Below, one piece after another: positions 8,657 to 17,758 of a DNA stretch of 64,000 bases (within the stretch, counting starts at the first letter, position 1; each line of letters opens with the position of its first letter). This DNA is from an uncultured Lachnospiraceae bacterium (GTDB lineage Bacteria; Bacillota; Clostridia; Lachnospirales; Lachnospiraceae): the NCBI GenBank assembly GCA_910584965.1, contig CAJUDZ010000017.1:7037-71036 (forward strand). The letters are read 5' to 3'. The position numbers were made by a program, and so were the translations under genes. Under the pieces are notes generated by a model. That model did not search any database and had not been told where the DNA came from. It saw only the letters and a program-made list of their open reading frames with translations.

Positions 8657-9568
8657 ATGGAGAAAGAAAACAGCCGGTATAAATCCGGTTTTGCCACGCT
8701 GATTGGCAGACCGAATGTAGGAAAATCCACATTGATGAATTGTCTGATCGGGCAGAAAATTGCCATTACATCGAATAAACCGCAGACAACCAGGAACCGG
8801 ATCCAGACGGTTTATACTTCCGAAGAAGGACAGATTGTATTTCTGGATACGCCGGGTATCCATAAGGCAAAAAATAAACTGGGCAATTATATGGTAGGCG
8901 TGGCGGAACGGACGCTTTCGGAAGTGGATGTGGTTCTGTGGCTTGTGGAACCGACGAATTATATCGGCGCGGGGGAACAGCACATTATCGAACAGCTGAA
9001 AAAAACAAAAACCCCGGTTATCCTTGTGATTAACAAAATTGATACGGTAAAAAAAGAAGAAATTCTCCTTTTTATCGATACATACAGAAAACAGATGGAT
9101 TTTGCGGAAATCGTTCCCGTGTCGGCGAAAAAAGGCGACGGCACGGACGATCTGCTCTCCTGTATCATGAAATATCTGCCGTACGGGCAGCCCTTTTATG
9201 ATGAAGATACCGTGACAGACCAGCCGGTTCGTCAGATCGTGGCGGAATTGGTCCGGGAAAAGGCGTTAAAATGTCTGGAAGAAGAGATTCCTCACGGAAT
9301 TGCCGTGACGATCGAGTCGATGAATTTCCGGAAACGCATCGTGGATATCGAAGCGGAGATTATCTGTGAAAAGGATTCCCACAAAGGAATTATCATCGGA
9401 AAACAGGGGCAGATGTTAAAGAAAATCGGTTCCCTCGCCAGGCCGGATATCGAAGAACTGGTGGGAAAACAGGTGAATTTAAAGCTTTGGGTCAAGGTAA
9501 AGAAAGACTGGCGCGACAGCGATTTTCTGCTGAAAAATTTCGGATATAATCCCAGAGAAGCCGAATAG
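8657..9568 (+). CDS. era: GTPase Era
   Basis: 303 residues, normal for Era. It assists 16S rRNA 3'-end maturation and 30S assembly. G motifs visible: G1 GRPNVGKST (about 17-25), G3 DTPG, G4 NKID, G5 SAKKG. The C-terminal KH domain includes IIGKQGQMLKKIG. SD AAAGGAG is upstream. The order era, yqzL-like, recO is the conserved Firmicute arrangement. Confidence 0.97.
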   Translation: MEKENSRYKSGFATLIGRPNVGKSTLMNCLIGQKIAITSNKPQTTRNRIQTVYTSEEGQIVFLDTPGIHKAKNKLGNYMVGVAERTLSEVDVVLWLVEPTNYIGAGEQHIIEQLKKTKTPVILVINKIDTVKKEEILLFIDTYRKQMDFAEIVPVSAKKGDGTDDLLSCIMKYLPYGQPFYDEDTVTDQPVRQIVAELVREKALKCLEEEIPHGIAVTIESMNFRKRIVDIEAEIICEKDSHKGIIIGKQGQMLKKIGSLARPDIEELVGKQVNLKLWVKVKKDWRDSDFLLKNFGYNPREAE

Positions 9569-9621
9569 AAAAAAGGAAAAAAGCAAACCCTAATTGCATA
9601 GAGTTGATCAGGGGGCTTAAG

Positions 9622-9813
9622 ATGAAAGAGACAAATTACTGGGAGCAGTTTCTGATGACTGGAAGCGTCAGCGACTTTTTATCATATAAGAATGCACAAA
9701 AGGACGGGGACAGGGATTCTGTCAAAGAAGATAAGTCAGGTGGACGATCTCATGCAGGGATTTACAGAGATTACGGGAATGGTTTTAAAAGCGGAGCCGA
9801 TTGGCGAATATGA
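9622..9813 (+). CDS. YqzL-like small protein
   Basis: About 63 residues starting MKETNYWEQFLMTGSV; the N-terminal 30 residues fit the YqzL pattern (Trp-x-x-Phe ... TGS-x-x-x-[YF]L) and the position between era and recO is that of Bacillus yqzL. ATG at 9622 follows AGGGGG. The C-terminal third overlaps recO by 62 nt in another frame, which is longer than usual. The function of the family is unknown. Confidence 0.65.
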   Translation: MKETNYWEQFLMTGSVSDFLSYKNAQKDGDRDSVKEDKSGGRSHAGIYRDYGNGFKSGADWRI

Positions 9814-10399
9814 TAGAAGAGTAGTGATTTTAACGAAAGAAAAAGGGAAAATTTCGGCGTTTGCAAGAGGAGCGAGAAAACAGACCAGCAGGCTCCTTGC
9901 GGCGACGAACCCTTTTTCTTTTGGCACGTTCAGGCTCTATGCGGGACGGTCTTCCTATAACCTGGCGGAGGCCGATATCAGTAACTATTTTGAAGGACTC
10001 AGAACGGATTTTGAGGGCGCGTACTACGGAATGTATTTTCTGGAGGTAATGGATTATTACACGAGGGAGAACAACGAAGACAAGGAAATGCTGAAACTGC
10101 TGTATCAGTCTCTGCGCGCGCTCATGCACGAGAGATTTCCGAACAGGCTGATACGTTACATATTCGAGATGAAAGCGATGGTATTAAGCGGTGAATTTCC
10201 GGGAATGCCGGAAAACGGGGATTATGAGGAATCCACCAGCTATGCGGTGCATTACATCATGTCTTCTTCCGTGGAAAAGCTGTATACTTTCACGGTGACG
10301 GATACGGTGCTTGCCCAGCTTGCCCGGATTGCCGACGAATACAGGGAACGATATACGGACAGGGATTTCAAGAGCCTGGAAATTCTGGAAAGCCTGTAA
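9752..10399 (+). CDS. recO: DNA repair protein RecO
   Basis: 215 residues. RecO loads RecA with RecF/RecR in gap repair. The N-terminal OB fold is seen in ITGMVLKAEPIGEYDRRVVILTKEKGKISAFARGARK, followed by the helical domain. ATG 9752 has AGGTGG 8 nt upstream; the earlier in-frame ATG at 9692 would add 20 residues that do not fit the family. No zinc-binding Cys cluster is seen. It lies at the end of the era operon. Confidence 0.92.
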   Translation: MQGFTEITGMVLKAEPIGEYDRRVVILTKEKGKISAFARGARKQTSRLLAATNPFSFGTFRLYAGRSSYNLAEADISNYFEGLRTDFEGAYYGMYFLEVMDYYTRENNEDKEMLKLLYQSLRALMHERFPNRLIRYIFEMKAMVLSGEFPGMPENGDYEESTSYAVHYIMSSSVEKLYTFTVTDTVLAQLARIADEYRERYTDRDFKSLEILESL

Positions 10400-10407
10400 A
10401 AAGGATG

Positions 10408-10436
10408 TTGAAAAACCTGATTAAGTCAGATATAAT
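10408..10436 (+). promoter_or_regulatory. Strong sigma-A promoter
   Basis: TTGAAA, 17-bp spacer, TATAAT, starting 8 bp after recO stops. It should drive the lipoprotein-glyS-alaS run. Confidence 0.75.
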
Positions 10437-10480
10437 GTTATGCAGTATGTAAGCGTTAGACAGGATCGGGGGGAAAGATT

Positions 10481-11071
10481 ATGCGAAACTGGACAAAAAT
10501 TTTGATTGTGATGATGGCGGCGTGCATGCTGGCCGGATGCGGCGGAGAAGCAACTCCTGACAGAAATACGGTATCCGTACAGAAAGACGGAACAATACAA
10601 CAGACGATCGTTGATCAGTTTGAGCCGGAATATTATGATATAGAAGAACTGAGAGCGATGACCCAGGCGAAAATAGCGCAGCTTGGCGGGGCCGAGGCGG
10701 CTGTGATCTGTGATTCCATGGTGGCGGAAGAGGGCCGTATTGTCGTAAAGATGACCTATCAGACGGATACGGATTACAGCAGCTTCAACAACAGGGAGAT
10801 TTTCAGCGGCACCGTTTCCGAAGCGGCCGCGCAGGGATATACATTTCAGAACCTTGTCGGAACGGATGGCACGGCTGTCGGAGAGGAAGTCGTATCGTCT
10901 GCCGGAGAGGACCGCGTCATTTTCATACAGACAAAAGCGGGTGAAGAGCTGGATGTAAGCGTATATGGAAAGATCGTGTATGCGAGTGCGAATATGGCGC
11001 TTTCCGGACAGAAGAATGCCGCGATTGCCGCCGGAGAGGAAGACGTTCTTTCCTGTGTGGTATTTCGATAA
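10481..11071 (+). CDS. Lipoprotein of unknown function
   Basis: 196 residues with a clear lipoprotein signal peptide: MRNWTKILIVMMAACMLAGC, lipobox LAGC with Cys 20. The mature part is about 175 residues, acidic and Ala/Val rich, with no family I recognise. Its stop is 22 bp before glyS and it shares that promoter, a placement that says little about function. Extracytoplasmic and membrane-anchored. Confidence 0.8.
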   Translation: MRNWTKILIVMMAACMLAGCGGEATPDRNTVSVQKDGTIQQTIVDQFEPEYYDIEELRAMTQAKIAQLGGAEAAVICDSMVAEEGRIVVKMTYQTDTDYSSFNNREIFSGTVSEAAAQGYTFQNLVGTDGTAVGEEVVSSAGEDRVIFIQTKAGEELDVSVYGKIVYASANMALSGQKNAAIAAGEEDVLSCVVFR

Positions 11072-11093
11072 ATGAATGGAGGAAAATATAGCG

Positions 11094-12482
11094 ATGGAAA
11101 AAACAATGGAAAAAATTGTCGCGCTGGCGAAGGCGAGAGGTTTTGTGTATCCGGGGTCAGAGATTTACGGCGGCCTTGCGAATACATGGGATTACGGTAA
11201 CCTCGGCGTGGAACTGAAGAACAATGTCAAAAAGGCATGGTGGCAGAAGTTTATTATGGAGAGCCCTCATAATGTGGGCGTGGACTGTGCGATTTTAATG
11301 AATCCGCAGACATGGGTGGCTTCCGGCCATCTTGGCGGTTTTTCAGATCCCCTGATGGACTGCAAAGAATGCCATGAACGCTTCAGGGCTGATCAGTTAA
11401 TCGAAGATTTTGCGAAAGAAAATCAAATAGAGCTGAAAGAGTCCATCGACGCGTGGACGCAGCAGCAGATGAAAGATTTTGTCGAGGAGCATAATATACC
11501 CTGTCCGACCTGCGGGAAGCATAACTTTACGGATATCAGACAGTTTAATCTGATGTTTAAAACTTTCCAGGGTGTTACGGAAGATGCCAAAAATACGGTC
11601 TATTTAAGACCGGAAACGGCGCAGGGTATTTTTGTCAATTTTAAAAATGTGCAGAGAACTTCCCGCAAGAAGATTCCGTTCGGTATCGGACAGATCGGTA
11701 AGTCCTTCCGGAATGAGATTACGCCGGGGAACTTTACGTTCCGTACAAGAGAGTTCGAACAGATGGAGCTGGAATTTTTCTGTGAGCCAGGAACCGATCT
11801 GGAATGGTTCCAGTACTGGAGAGGCTTTTGCCGCGACTGGCTGCTTTCTCTCGGCATGAAAGAAGAGGAGATGAGACTGCGCGATCATTCGCCGGAGGAA
11901 CTGTGTTTCTATTCCAAAGGAACGACGGATATCGAGTTCTTATTCCCGTTCGGCTGGGGCGAGCTGTGGGGCATTGCGGACAGAACGGATTATGACCTGA
12001 CGCAGCATCAGAATACGTCGGGTGAGGATATGTCCTATTTTGATGACAGTAAAAATGAAAAATACGTGCCGTATGTAATAGAGCCTTCGCTCGGCGCTGA
12101 CCGCGTTGTGCTGGCTTTCCTCTGCGCGGCTTATGACGAAGAGGAAATCGGTGAGGGCGATGTCCGCACCGTACTGCATTTCCATCCGGCGCTTGCACCG
12201 GTGAAGATCGGCGTGCTCCCGCTGTCCAAAAAACTGAACGAGGGCGCGGAGAAAATTTTCACGGAATTGTCCAAAAAATATAACTGTGAATTCGATGACA
12301 GAGGCAATATCGGAAAGCGTTACAGAAGACAGGATGAAATCGGTACGCCGTTTTGCGTTACATACGATTTCGATTCCGAAACCGATCAGTGTGTAACGGT
12401 CAGATTCCGCGATTCCATGGAACAGGAACGGGTGGCGATTTCCGGGCTTGACGCGTATTTTGCGGATAAATTCACCTTTTAA
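11094..12482 (+). CDS. glyS: Glycyl-tRNA synthetase, alpha2 type
   Basis: 462 residues, single-polypeptide class II enzyme charging tRNA-Gly. Motifs seen: YGGLANTWDYGNLG near the N-terminus, GTCGKH-type CPTCG zinc region, motif 2 region FRNEITPGNFTFRTREFEQMELEFF, motif 3 region PYVIEPSLGADRVVLAFL, and the anticodon-binding C-terminus. ATG 11094 has GGAGG 11 nt upstream; the in-frame ATG at 11076 overlaps that SD. No T-box leader precedes it. Confidence 0.96.
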   Translation: MEKTMEKIVALAKARGFVYPGSEIYGGLANTWDYGNLGVELKNNVKKAWWQKFIMESPHNVGVDCAILMNPQTWVASGHLGGFSDPLMDCKECHERFRADQLIEDFAKENQIELKESIDAWTQQQMKDFVEEHNIPCPTCGKHNFTDIRQFNLMFKTFQGVTEDAKNTVYLRPETAQGIFVNFKNVQRTSRKKIPFGIGQIGKSFRNEITPGNFTFRTREFEQMELEFFCEPGTDLEWFQYWRGFCRDWLLSLGMKEEEMRLRDHSPEELCFYSKGTTDIEFLFPFGWGELWGIADRTDYDLTQHQNTSGEDMSYFDDSKNEKYVPYVIEPSLGADRVVLAFLCAAYDEEEIGEGDVRTVLHFHPALAPVKIGVLPLSKKLNEGAEKIFTELSKKYNCEFDDRGNIGKRYRRQDEIGTPFCVTYDFDSETDQCVTVRFRDSMEQERVAISGLDAYFADKFTF

Positions 12483-12533
12483 AAAGGGCATTGGACAGAA
12501 CAGACGAACATAGGAAAGGATCATATCATTACG

Positions 12534-15173
12534 ATGAAAAAGTATGGTGTAAATGAGTTGAGAAGGATGTTCCTCGAGTTTTTTGAGAGCAAGGAACATC
12601 TGAAAATGAAAAGTTTTTCGCTTGTGCCGCATAACGACAACAGCCTTTTGCTGATCAATTCCGGCATGGCGCCCTTAAAGCCGTATTTTACCGGACAGGA
12701 AATACCGCCCAGGCGCAGGGTGACGACATGCCAGAAGTGCATCCGGACAGGCGATCTGGAAAACGTGGGCAAGACGGCGAGACATGGTACTTTTTTTGAA
12801 ATGCTCGGGAACTTTTCTTTCGGCGATTATTTCAAGCATGAGGCGATTGCATGGTGCTGGGAATTTCTGACGGAAGTTGTCGGGCTGGATGCGGACAGGC
12901 TTTATCCTTCCATTTATGAAAACGACGAAGAGGCTTTTGAAATATGGAATAAAGAAATCGGCATTGCGGCGGAACGGATTTACCGATTTGGTAAAGCCGA
13001 TAATTTCTGGGAGCACGGTTCCGGTCCCTGCGGCCCCTGTTCCGAAGTCTACTATGACCGCGGCGAGCAGTATGGCTGCGGAAAACCGGACTGTACGGTA
13101 GGCTGCGACTGCGACCGGTATATGGAGATCTGGAACAACGTCTTTACGCAGTTCGATAACGACGGAAAAGGCAATTATACGGAACTGGTGCAGAAGAACA
13201 TCGATACGGGGATGGGGCTTGAGCGGCTTGCCTCCGTCGTACAGGATGTGGATTCCATTTTTGATGTGGATACGGTGCTTGCTCTCCGTACAAAAGTATG
13301 TGAAATTGCGGGCGTTTCCTATAAAGAAGATTATGATACGGATGTTTCCATCCGGATTATTACGGACCATATCCGTTCCGCGACTTTTATGATTTCCGAC
13401 GGCATCATGCCGTCCAACGAAGGGCGCGGCTATGTATTGCGCCGTATTATCAGAAGAGCGGCGCGGCAGGGACGGAAGCTCGGTATTCAGGGAACGTTTC
13501 TTGCGGCGCTCGGCCGTACGGTAATTGAGGGTTCGAAGGACGGTTATCCGGAGCTGGAAGAAAAGAACGAATTTATTTTAAACGTACTGACTCAGGAAGA
13601 GAATAAGTTCAACAAGACCATCGATCAGGGGCTTAACATTTTAATGGAAATGGAAGAGAACCTGACGAAAGAGGGCAAAAAGGAACTTTCCGGAGAAGAT
13701 ACCTTTAAATTATACGATACTTACGGTTTTCCCATCGACCTGACAAAGGAAATCCTCGAAGAAAAAGGATTCCATGTGGATGAAGAAGGATTCCGTGCGG
13801 CGATGGAGGAACAGAAAGTTAAGGCTCGTAAGGCCCGTAAGGTTACCAATTATATGGGCGCGGACGTGACAGTCTATGAGTCTATCGATCCCGGAGTGAC
13901 CTCCGTATTTGTCGGATACGATCAGCTCGTGCATGATTCCGTTATTTCGGTTCTGACAACGGAAACGGAGCTGGTGGAAGCGCTGACGGACGGAGAGATC
14001 GGAACCATTTTCACGGACGAGACGCCTTTTTATGCGACGATGGGCGGGCAGGCCGGCGATACCGGCATCATCCGAAGCGAAAACGGTACGTTCCGGGTAG
14101 AAGAGACGGTGAAACTGTTAGGCGGTAAAGTGGGACATATCGGCCGCATGACTTCCGGCATGTTTAAAACCGGAGATACGGTGACATTGGAAGTGGATGC
14201 GGAAAGAAGAAGCGCAACCTGTAAAAACCACAGTGCGACCCATCTTTTACAGAAGGCGCTCCGTATGGTGCTTGGAACCCATGTAGAGCAGTCCGGTTCC
14301 TATAATGACGGCGAAAGGCTTCGTTTTGATTTCTCCCATTTCTCGGCGATGACGGCGGAAGAACTGGCAAAAGTGGAGCAGATCGTCAATGAGAAAATTG
14401 CGGAAAACATTCCGGTTGTTACAGAAGTTCTGACGATCGAAGAGGCGAAGAAAACCGGTGCGATGGCGCTTTTCGGCGAAAAATACGGCGAAAAGGTGCG
14501 TGTTGTCGAGATGGGAGACTTTTCCAAAGAATTTTGCGGCGGTACTCATGTGGGCAGTACGGGCATGATTTCTTCCTTTAAAATTGTTTCCGAGAGCGGC
14601 GTTGCGGCCGGCGTCAGAAGAATCGAAGCGCTGACCGGAACCGGCGTGCAGAAATATTATGCGGAGCTGGAAGAAAAGCTGGAAGAGGCATCGAAGATTT
14701 TAAAGACAACGCCTGTCAATCTGTTGGACAGATGCGAACATCTGATGGTGGAACTGAAGGCGCTGCAGAGTGAAAACGAGTCCTTAAAGAGCAAGGCGGC
14801 CAAAGATGCGCTGGGCGATGTCATGAATCAGGTAAAAGAAGTGAAGGGAACGAAGCTTCTGGCGGCCAAAGTATCCGGCGTGGATATGAACGGCCTGCGC
14901 GACCTGGGCGACCAGTTAAAAGAAAAGCTGGGAGAAGGCGTTGTCGTGCTCGCATCTGATAAAGACGGCAAAGTGAACCTGATCGCGATGGCGACGGACG
15001 GTGCGATGGCGGCCGGAGCGCATGCGGGCAATCTGATCAAAGGGATTGCAGGTCTTGTCGGCGGAGGCGGAGGCGGCCGTCCGAATATGGCACAGGCCGG
15101 AGGAAAGAATCCGTCCGGCATGGATGCGGCGGTCGAAGAGGCGGCTAAAGTCCTGGAAGGACAATTACATTGA
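12534..15173 (+). CDS. alaS: Alanyl-tRNA synthetase
   Basis: 879 residues, normal for AlaRS. Catalytic core opens VNELRRMFLEFFESKEHLK; the editing domain shows HSATHLLQKAL and CGGTHVGSTG with the zinc-binding His/Cys; the C-terminal oligomerisation (C-Ala) domain includes the Gly-rich GLVGGGGGGRPNMAQAGG. It lies 51 bp behind glyS, likely cotranscribed. No leader element is visible. Confidence 0.97.
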   Translation: MKKYGVNELRRMFLEFFESKEHLKMKSFSLVPHNDNSLLLINSGMAPLKPYFTGQEIPPRRRVTTCQKCIRTGDLENVGKTARHGTFFEMLGNFSFGDYFKHEAIAWCWEFLTEVVGLDADRLYPSIYENDEEAFEIWNKEIGIAAERIYRFGKADNFWEHGSGPCGPCSEVYYDRGEQYGCGKPDCTVGCDCDRYMEIWNNVFTQFDNDGKGNYTELVQKNIDTGMGLERLASVVQDVDSIFDVDTVLALRTKVCEIAGVSYKEDYDTDVSIRIITDHIRSATFMISDGIMPSNEGRGYVLRRIIRRAARQGRKLGIQGTFLAALGRTVIEGSKDGYPELEEKNEFILNVLTQEENKFNKTIDQGLNILMEMEENLTKEGKKELSGEDTFKLYDTYGFPIDLTKEILEEKGFHVDEEGFRAAMEEQKVKARKARKVTNYMGADVTVYESIDPGVTSVFVGYDQLVHDSVISVLTTETELVEALTDGEIGTIFTDETPFYATMGGQAGDTGIIRSENGTFRVEETVKLLGGKVGHIGRMTSGMFKTGDTVTLEVDAERRSATCKNHSATHLLQKALRMVLGTHVEQSGSYNDGERLRFDFSHFSAMTAEELAKVEQIVNEKIAENIPVVTEVLTIEEAKKTGAMALFGEKYGEKVRVVEMGDFSKEFCGGTHVGSTGMISSFKIVSESGVAAGVRRIEALTGTGVQKYYAELEEKLEEASKILKTTPVNLLDRCEHLMVELKALQSENESLKSKAAKDALGDVMNQVKEVKGTKLLAAKVSGVDMNGLRDLGDQLKEKLGEGVVVLASDKDGKVNLIAMATDGAMAAGAHAGNLIKGIAGLVGGGGGGRPNMAQAGGKNPSGMDAAVEEAAKVLEGQLH

Positions 15174-15278
15174 TAAAGTATCGGAATCGGAAAGACTGAT
15201 ACCGGAAAACAGAATAAAGAAGAGATGTGCCTGACAGGCCCAAATATCGAAAACTAAGAGAAAGGCGTGGTTATTGAA

Positions 15279-16937
15279 ATGGAAACCGGAAATGGCAGAA
15301 AAATAAAGCATCTTGGAAGGAAACTGAATGCGGTAATGGCGTGCATGATGATCGCCGGCATTGCATTAACAGTTGCACAGTGCGTTTATATGTTTTACAG
15401 ACTGACGATGGATACAATACGGGAACAGTGTGTAACCGGAACAAATATTCTGGCTTACGAGCTGGAAAATTATGACGGTCCGGAAGACATGACACAGTTA
15501 CTGGATGATTTGAAACGGGAGACCGGGTGCGAATTTACGATTTTTCATGGAGATGAGCGGGCTTATACAACAATTTTGCAAGACGGTAAGCGGGCGGTTG
15601 GAACGAAGCTTTCCGCCGAGCTGAAAGAAACGATATTGGTAAAAGGAGAATCTTATGTTGGAAATACCCAGATTCTGGGCGTAGATCATCTTTGCTCCTA
15701 TGTACCGACAAAAGGAGAAGACGGCAAAATCAACGGGCTGATTTTTTCGGGTATTTCCATTTCCGACGCGAATGCACAGGTTGCTTCAACGGTAAAAGTG
15801 ACCTGTGTGCTGGGCGGTGCGATGGTGTTTATCTGTATAGCGCTGCTGGCGGTTTATATCAGAAATATTGTGTCGGCACCTTTAACCAAACTGACGGTTC
15901 TCGCGCAGACGATGGAACGCGGAGAGCTTGGATTAAACGGAAGCCAGAGCATGGAAATAGATATTCATTCCAATAATGAAATCGGTTTTCTGGCGGAGAC
16001 TTTCCAAAAGACCATTCTCCGCCTGAAAGGGTACATAGGCGAAATTTCAACGGTGCTGGAATCGATCGCGCAGGGCGATCTGACGCTGGCGACAAAACAG
16101 GATTATGTCGGAGATTTTGCATCCATCAGGGAGTCGCTCGATAATATTCTGAATAAACTGAACAACACGATGTCACAGATCGTAGAAAGTTCGGAACATG
16201 TATCGAACGGTTCCGAGCAGATGTCCATCGGCGCGCAGGCGCTCAGTCAGGGCGCGGTAGAACAGGCCAGCGCCGTGGAAGAACTGGACAGCAATATCTG
16301 TCAGATTTCCGAAGAGGTAGGGAAGACGGCCGAAAATGCCGTACAGGCCAGCCAGAAAGTGGAGGCTGTCGGTGCGCAGCTGATGGAAAGCAATCAGAAG
16401 ATGCAGGAAATGATTGAGGCGATGGAAGCCATCGATGCGCGCTCCAACGAGATCGGAAAGATTATCAAGACCATTGAAAATATTTCATCCCAGACGAATA
16501 TTCTGGCACTGAATGCGGCTGTGGAAGCAGCCCGTGCGGGAGAGGTCGGCAAAGGGTTTGCGGTAGTAGCGGAAGAAGTACGGGAACTGGCAGGCAGAAG
16601 CGCCGAAGCGTCCAAATCAACGGCCGAGCTGATTGAACGTTCCATTGAAGCGGTAAAACAAGGCACAAGGATTGCCAGCGAGACTGCGGAACAGTTGGTT
16701 ATCGTTGTTTCCGGTGCGAATGAAGTCGTTGAGACGACGAATCTGATTGCGGAGGCAGCACGCGGACAGGCTGATGCCGTCTTTGAAATCAGGGAACAGA
16801 TCAACCAGATTTCCAACGTGGTGCAGACCAACTCCGCAACGGCGGAAGAAAGCGCCGCTACAAGTCAGCAGCTCAGTTCGCAGGCTGGACTGCTCCGGAA
16901 TATGATCTCCATGTTCCGGATAAAAAACAGAAGATAA
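15279..16937 (+). CDS. Methyl-accepting chemotaxis protein
   Basis: 552 residues. TM1 (about 15-40), an extracytoplasmic sensor of about 140 residues that looks like a single Cache domain (EFTIFHGDERAYTTI ... LCSYVPTK), TM2 (about 175-195), HAMP, then the long signalling coiled coil with the hairpin tip NILALNAAVEAARAGEVGKGFAVVAEEVRELA. It relays a ligand signal to CheA/CheW; the ligand is unknown. No other chemotaxis gene is nearby. Start ATG 15279 has GAAAGG 13 nt upstream; an in-frame GTG at 15267 touches the SD. Confidence 0.93.
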   Translation: METGNGRKIKHLGRKLNAVMACMMIAGIALTVAQCVYMFYRLTMDTIREQCVTGTNILAYELENYDGPEDMTQLLDDLKRETGCEFTIFHGDERAYTTILQDGKRAVGTKLSAELKETILVKGESYVGNTQILGVDHLCSYVPTKGEDGKINGLIFSGISISDANAQVASTVKVTCVLGGAMVFICIALLAVYIRNIVSAPLTKLTVLAQTMERGELGLNGSQSMEIDIHSNNEIGFLAETFQKTILRLKGYIGEISTVLESIAQGDLTLATKQDYVGDFASIRESLDNILNKLNNTMSQIVESSEHVSNGSEQMSIGAQALSQGAVEQASAVEELDSNICQISEEVGKTAENAVQASQKVEAVGAQLMESNQKMQEMIEAMEAIDARSNEIGKIIKTIENISSQTNILALNAAVEAARAGEVGKGFAVVAEEVRELAGRSAEASKSTAELIERSIEAVKQGTRIASETAEQLVIVVSGANEVVETTNLIAEAARGQADAVFEIREQINQISNVVQTNSATAEESAATSQQLSSQAGLLRNMISMFRIKNRR

Positions 16938-17021
16938 AATTTTTGCGGTTTGGTTCAGTCTGTTTGAAGGAAATACAATAATCCGTGAAAAGTCTGCGAA
17001 GGATAAGGAGGAAAACGAAGC

Positions 17022-17699
17022 ATGGCGATGTTGAGCAACGACTGGGCACAAGCGCTGGGAGCGGAGTTCAGAAAACCATATTATAAACAGCTCTATCAGT
17101 TTATCCGTGAAGAGTACGGCAAAGTAGTGGTTTATCCGCCGGCGGATGATATCTTCAATGCGTTTCATTTTACGCCGCTCAGCGATGTGAAAGTGCTTCT
17201 GCTCGGACAGGATCCCTATCACAATGAGCATCAGGCGCATGGTATGAGTTTTTCCGTACCGCCGGACCAGAAAGAGATTCCTCCTTCTTTACAGAATATC
17301 TATCAGGAACTGCATGATGACCTGGGATGCGATATTCCCAATAACGGTTATCTGAAAAAATGGGCGGACCAGGGCGTACTGCTTCTGAATACGGTGCTGA
17401 CTGTGCGGGCGCATCAGGCCAATTCCCACCAGGGAAGAGGATGGGAAGAATTTACGGATGCGGTGATCCATGCCGTCAATGCACAGGAAAGACCAATCGT
17501 ATACCTGCTGTGGGGGAGGCCGGCACAGAGCAAAATTCCGATGCTGACCAATCCCGGGCATCTGATATTAAAGGCGCCGCATCCAAGCCCGTTATCCGCA
17601 TACCGCGGCTTTTTCGGCTGTAAACATTTCAGCCAGGCCAATGAGTTTCTGAAGGCGAACGGCGCAGAGCCGATCGACTGGCAGATAGAAAATATATAA
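17022..17699 (+). CDS. ung: Uracil-DNA glycosylase, family 1
   Basis: 225 residues. Removes uracil from DNA. The water-activating loop GQDPYHNEHQAHGMSFSVP (catalytic Asp) and the HPSPLSA DNA-intercalation loop are intact, as is LLNTVLTVRAHQANSH. Good SD (AAGGAGG). A weak promoter may lie in the 84-bp gap before it. Confidence 0.97.
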   Translation: MAMLSNDWAQALGAEFRKPYYKQLYQFIREEYGKVVVYPPADDIFNAFHFTPLSDVKVLLLGQDPYHNEHQAHGMSFSVPPDQKEIPPSLQNIYQELHDDLGCDIPNNGYLKKWADQGVLLLNTVLTVRAHQANSHQGRGWEEFTDAVIHAVNAQERPIVYLLWGRPAQSKIPMLTNPGHLILKAPHPSPLSAYRGFFGCKHFSQANEFLKANGAEPIDWQIENI

Positions 17700-17758
17700 C
17701 GTATTACGGGACTGGACAGCAAGAGATGACAGAATTGTGGAAAGGAGCGGTCTTACGA

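Noticed and set aside
10400..12533. T-box leaders for glyS or alaS
   Set aside because: Gaps before both genes are 22 and 51 bp, too short for a T-box, and no specifier/antiterminator was seen.
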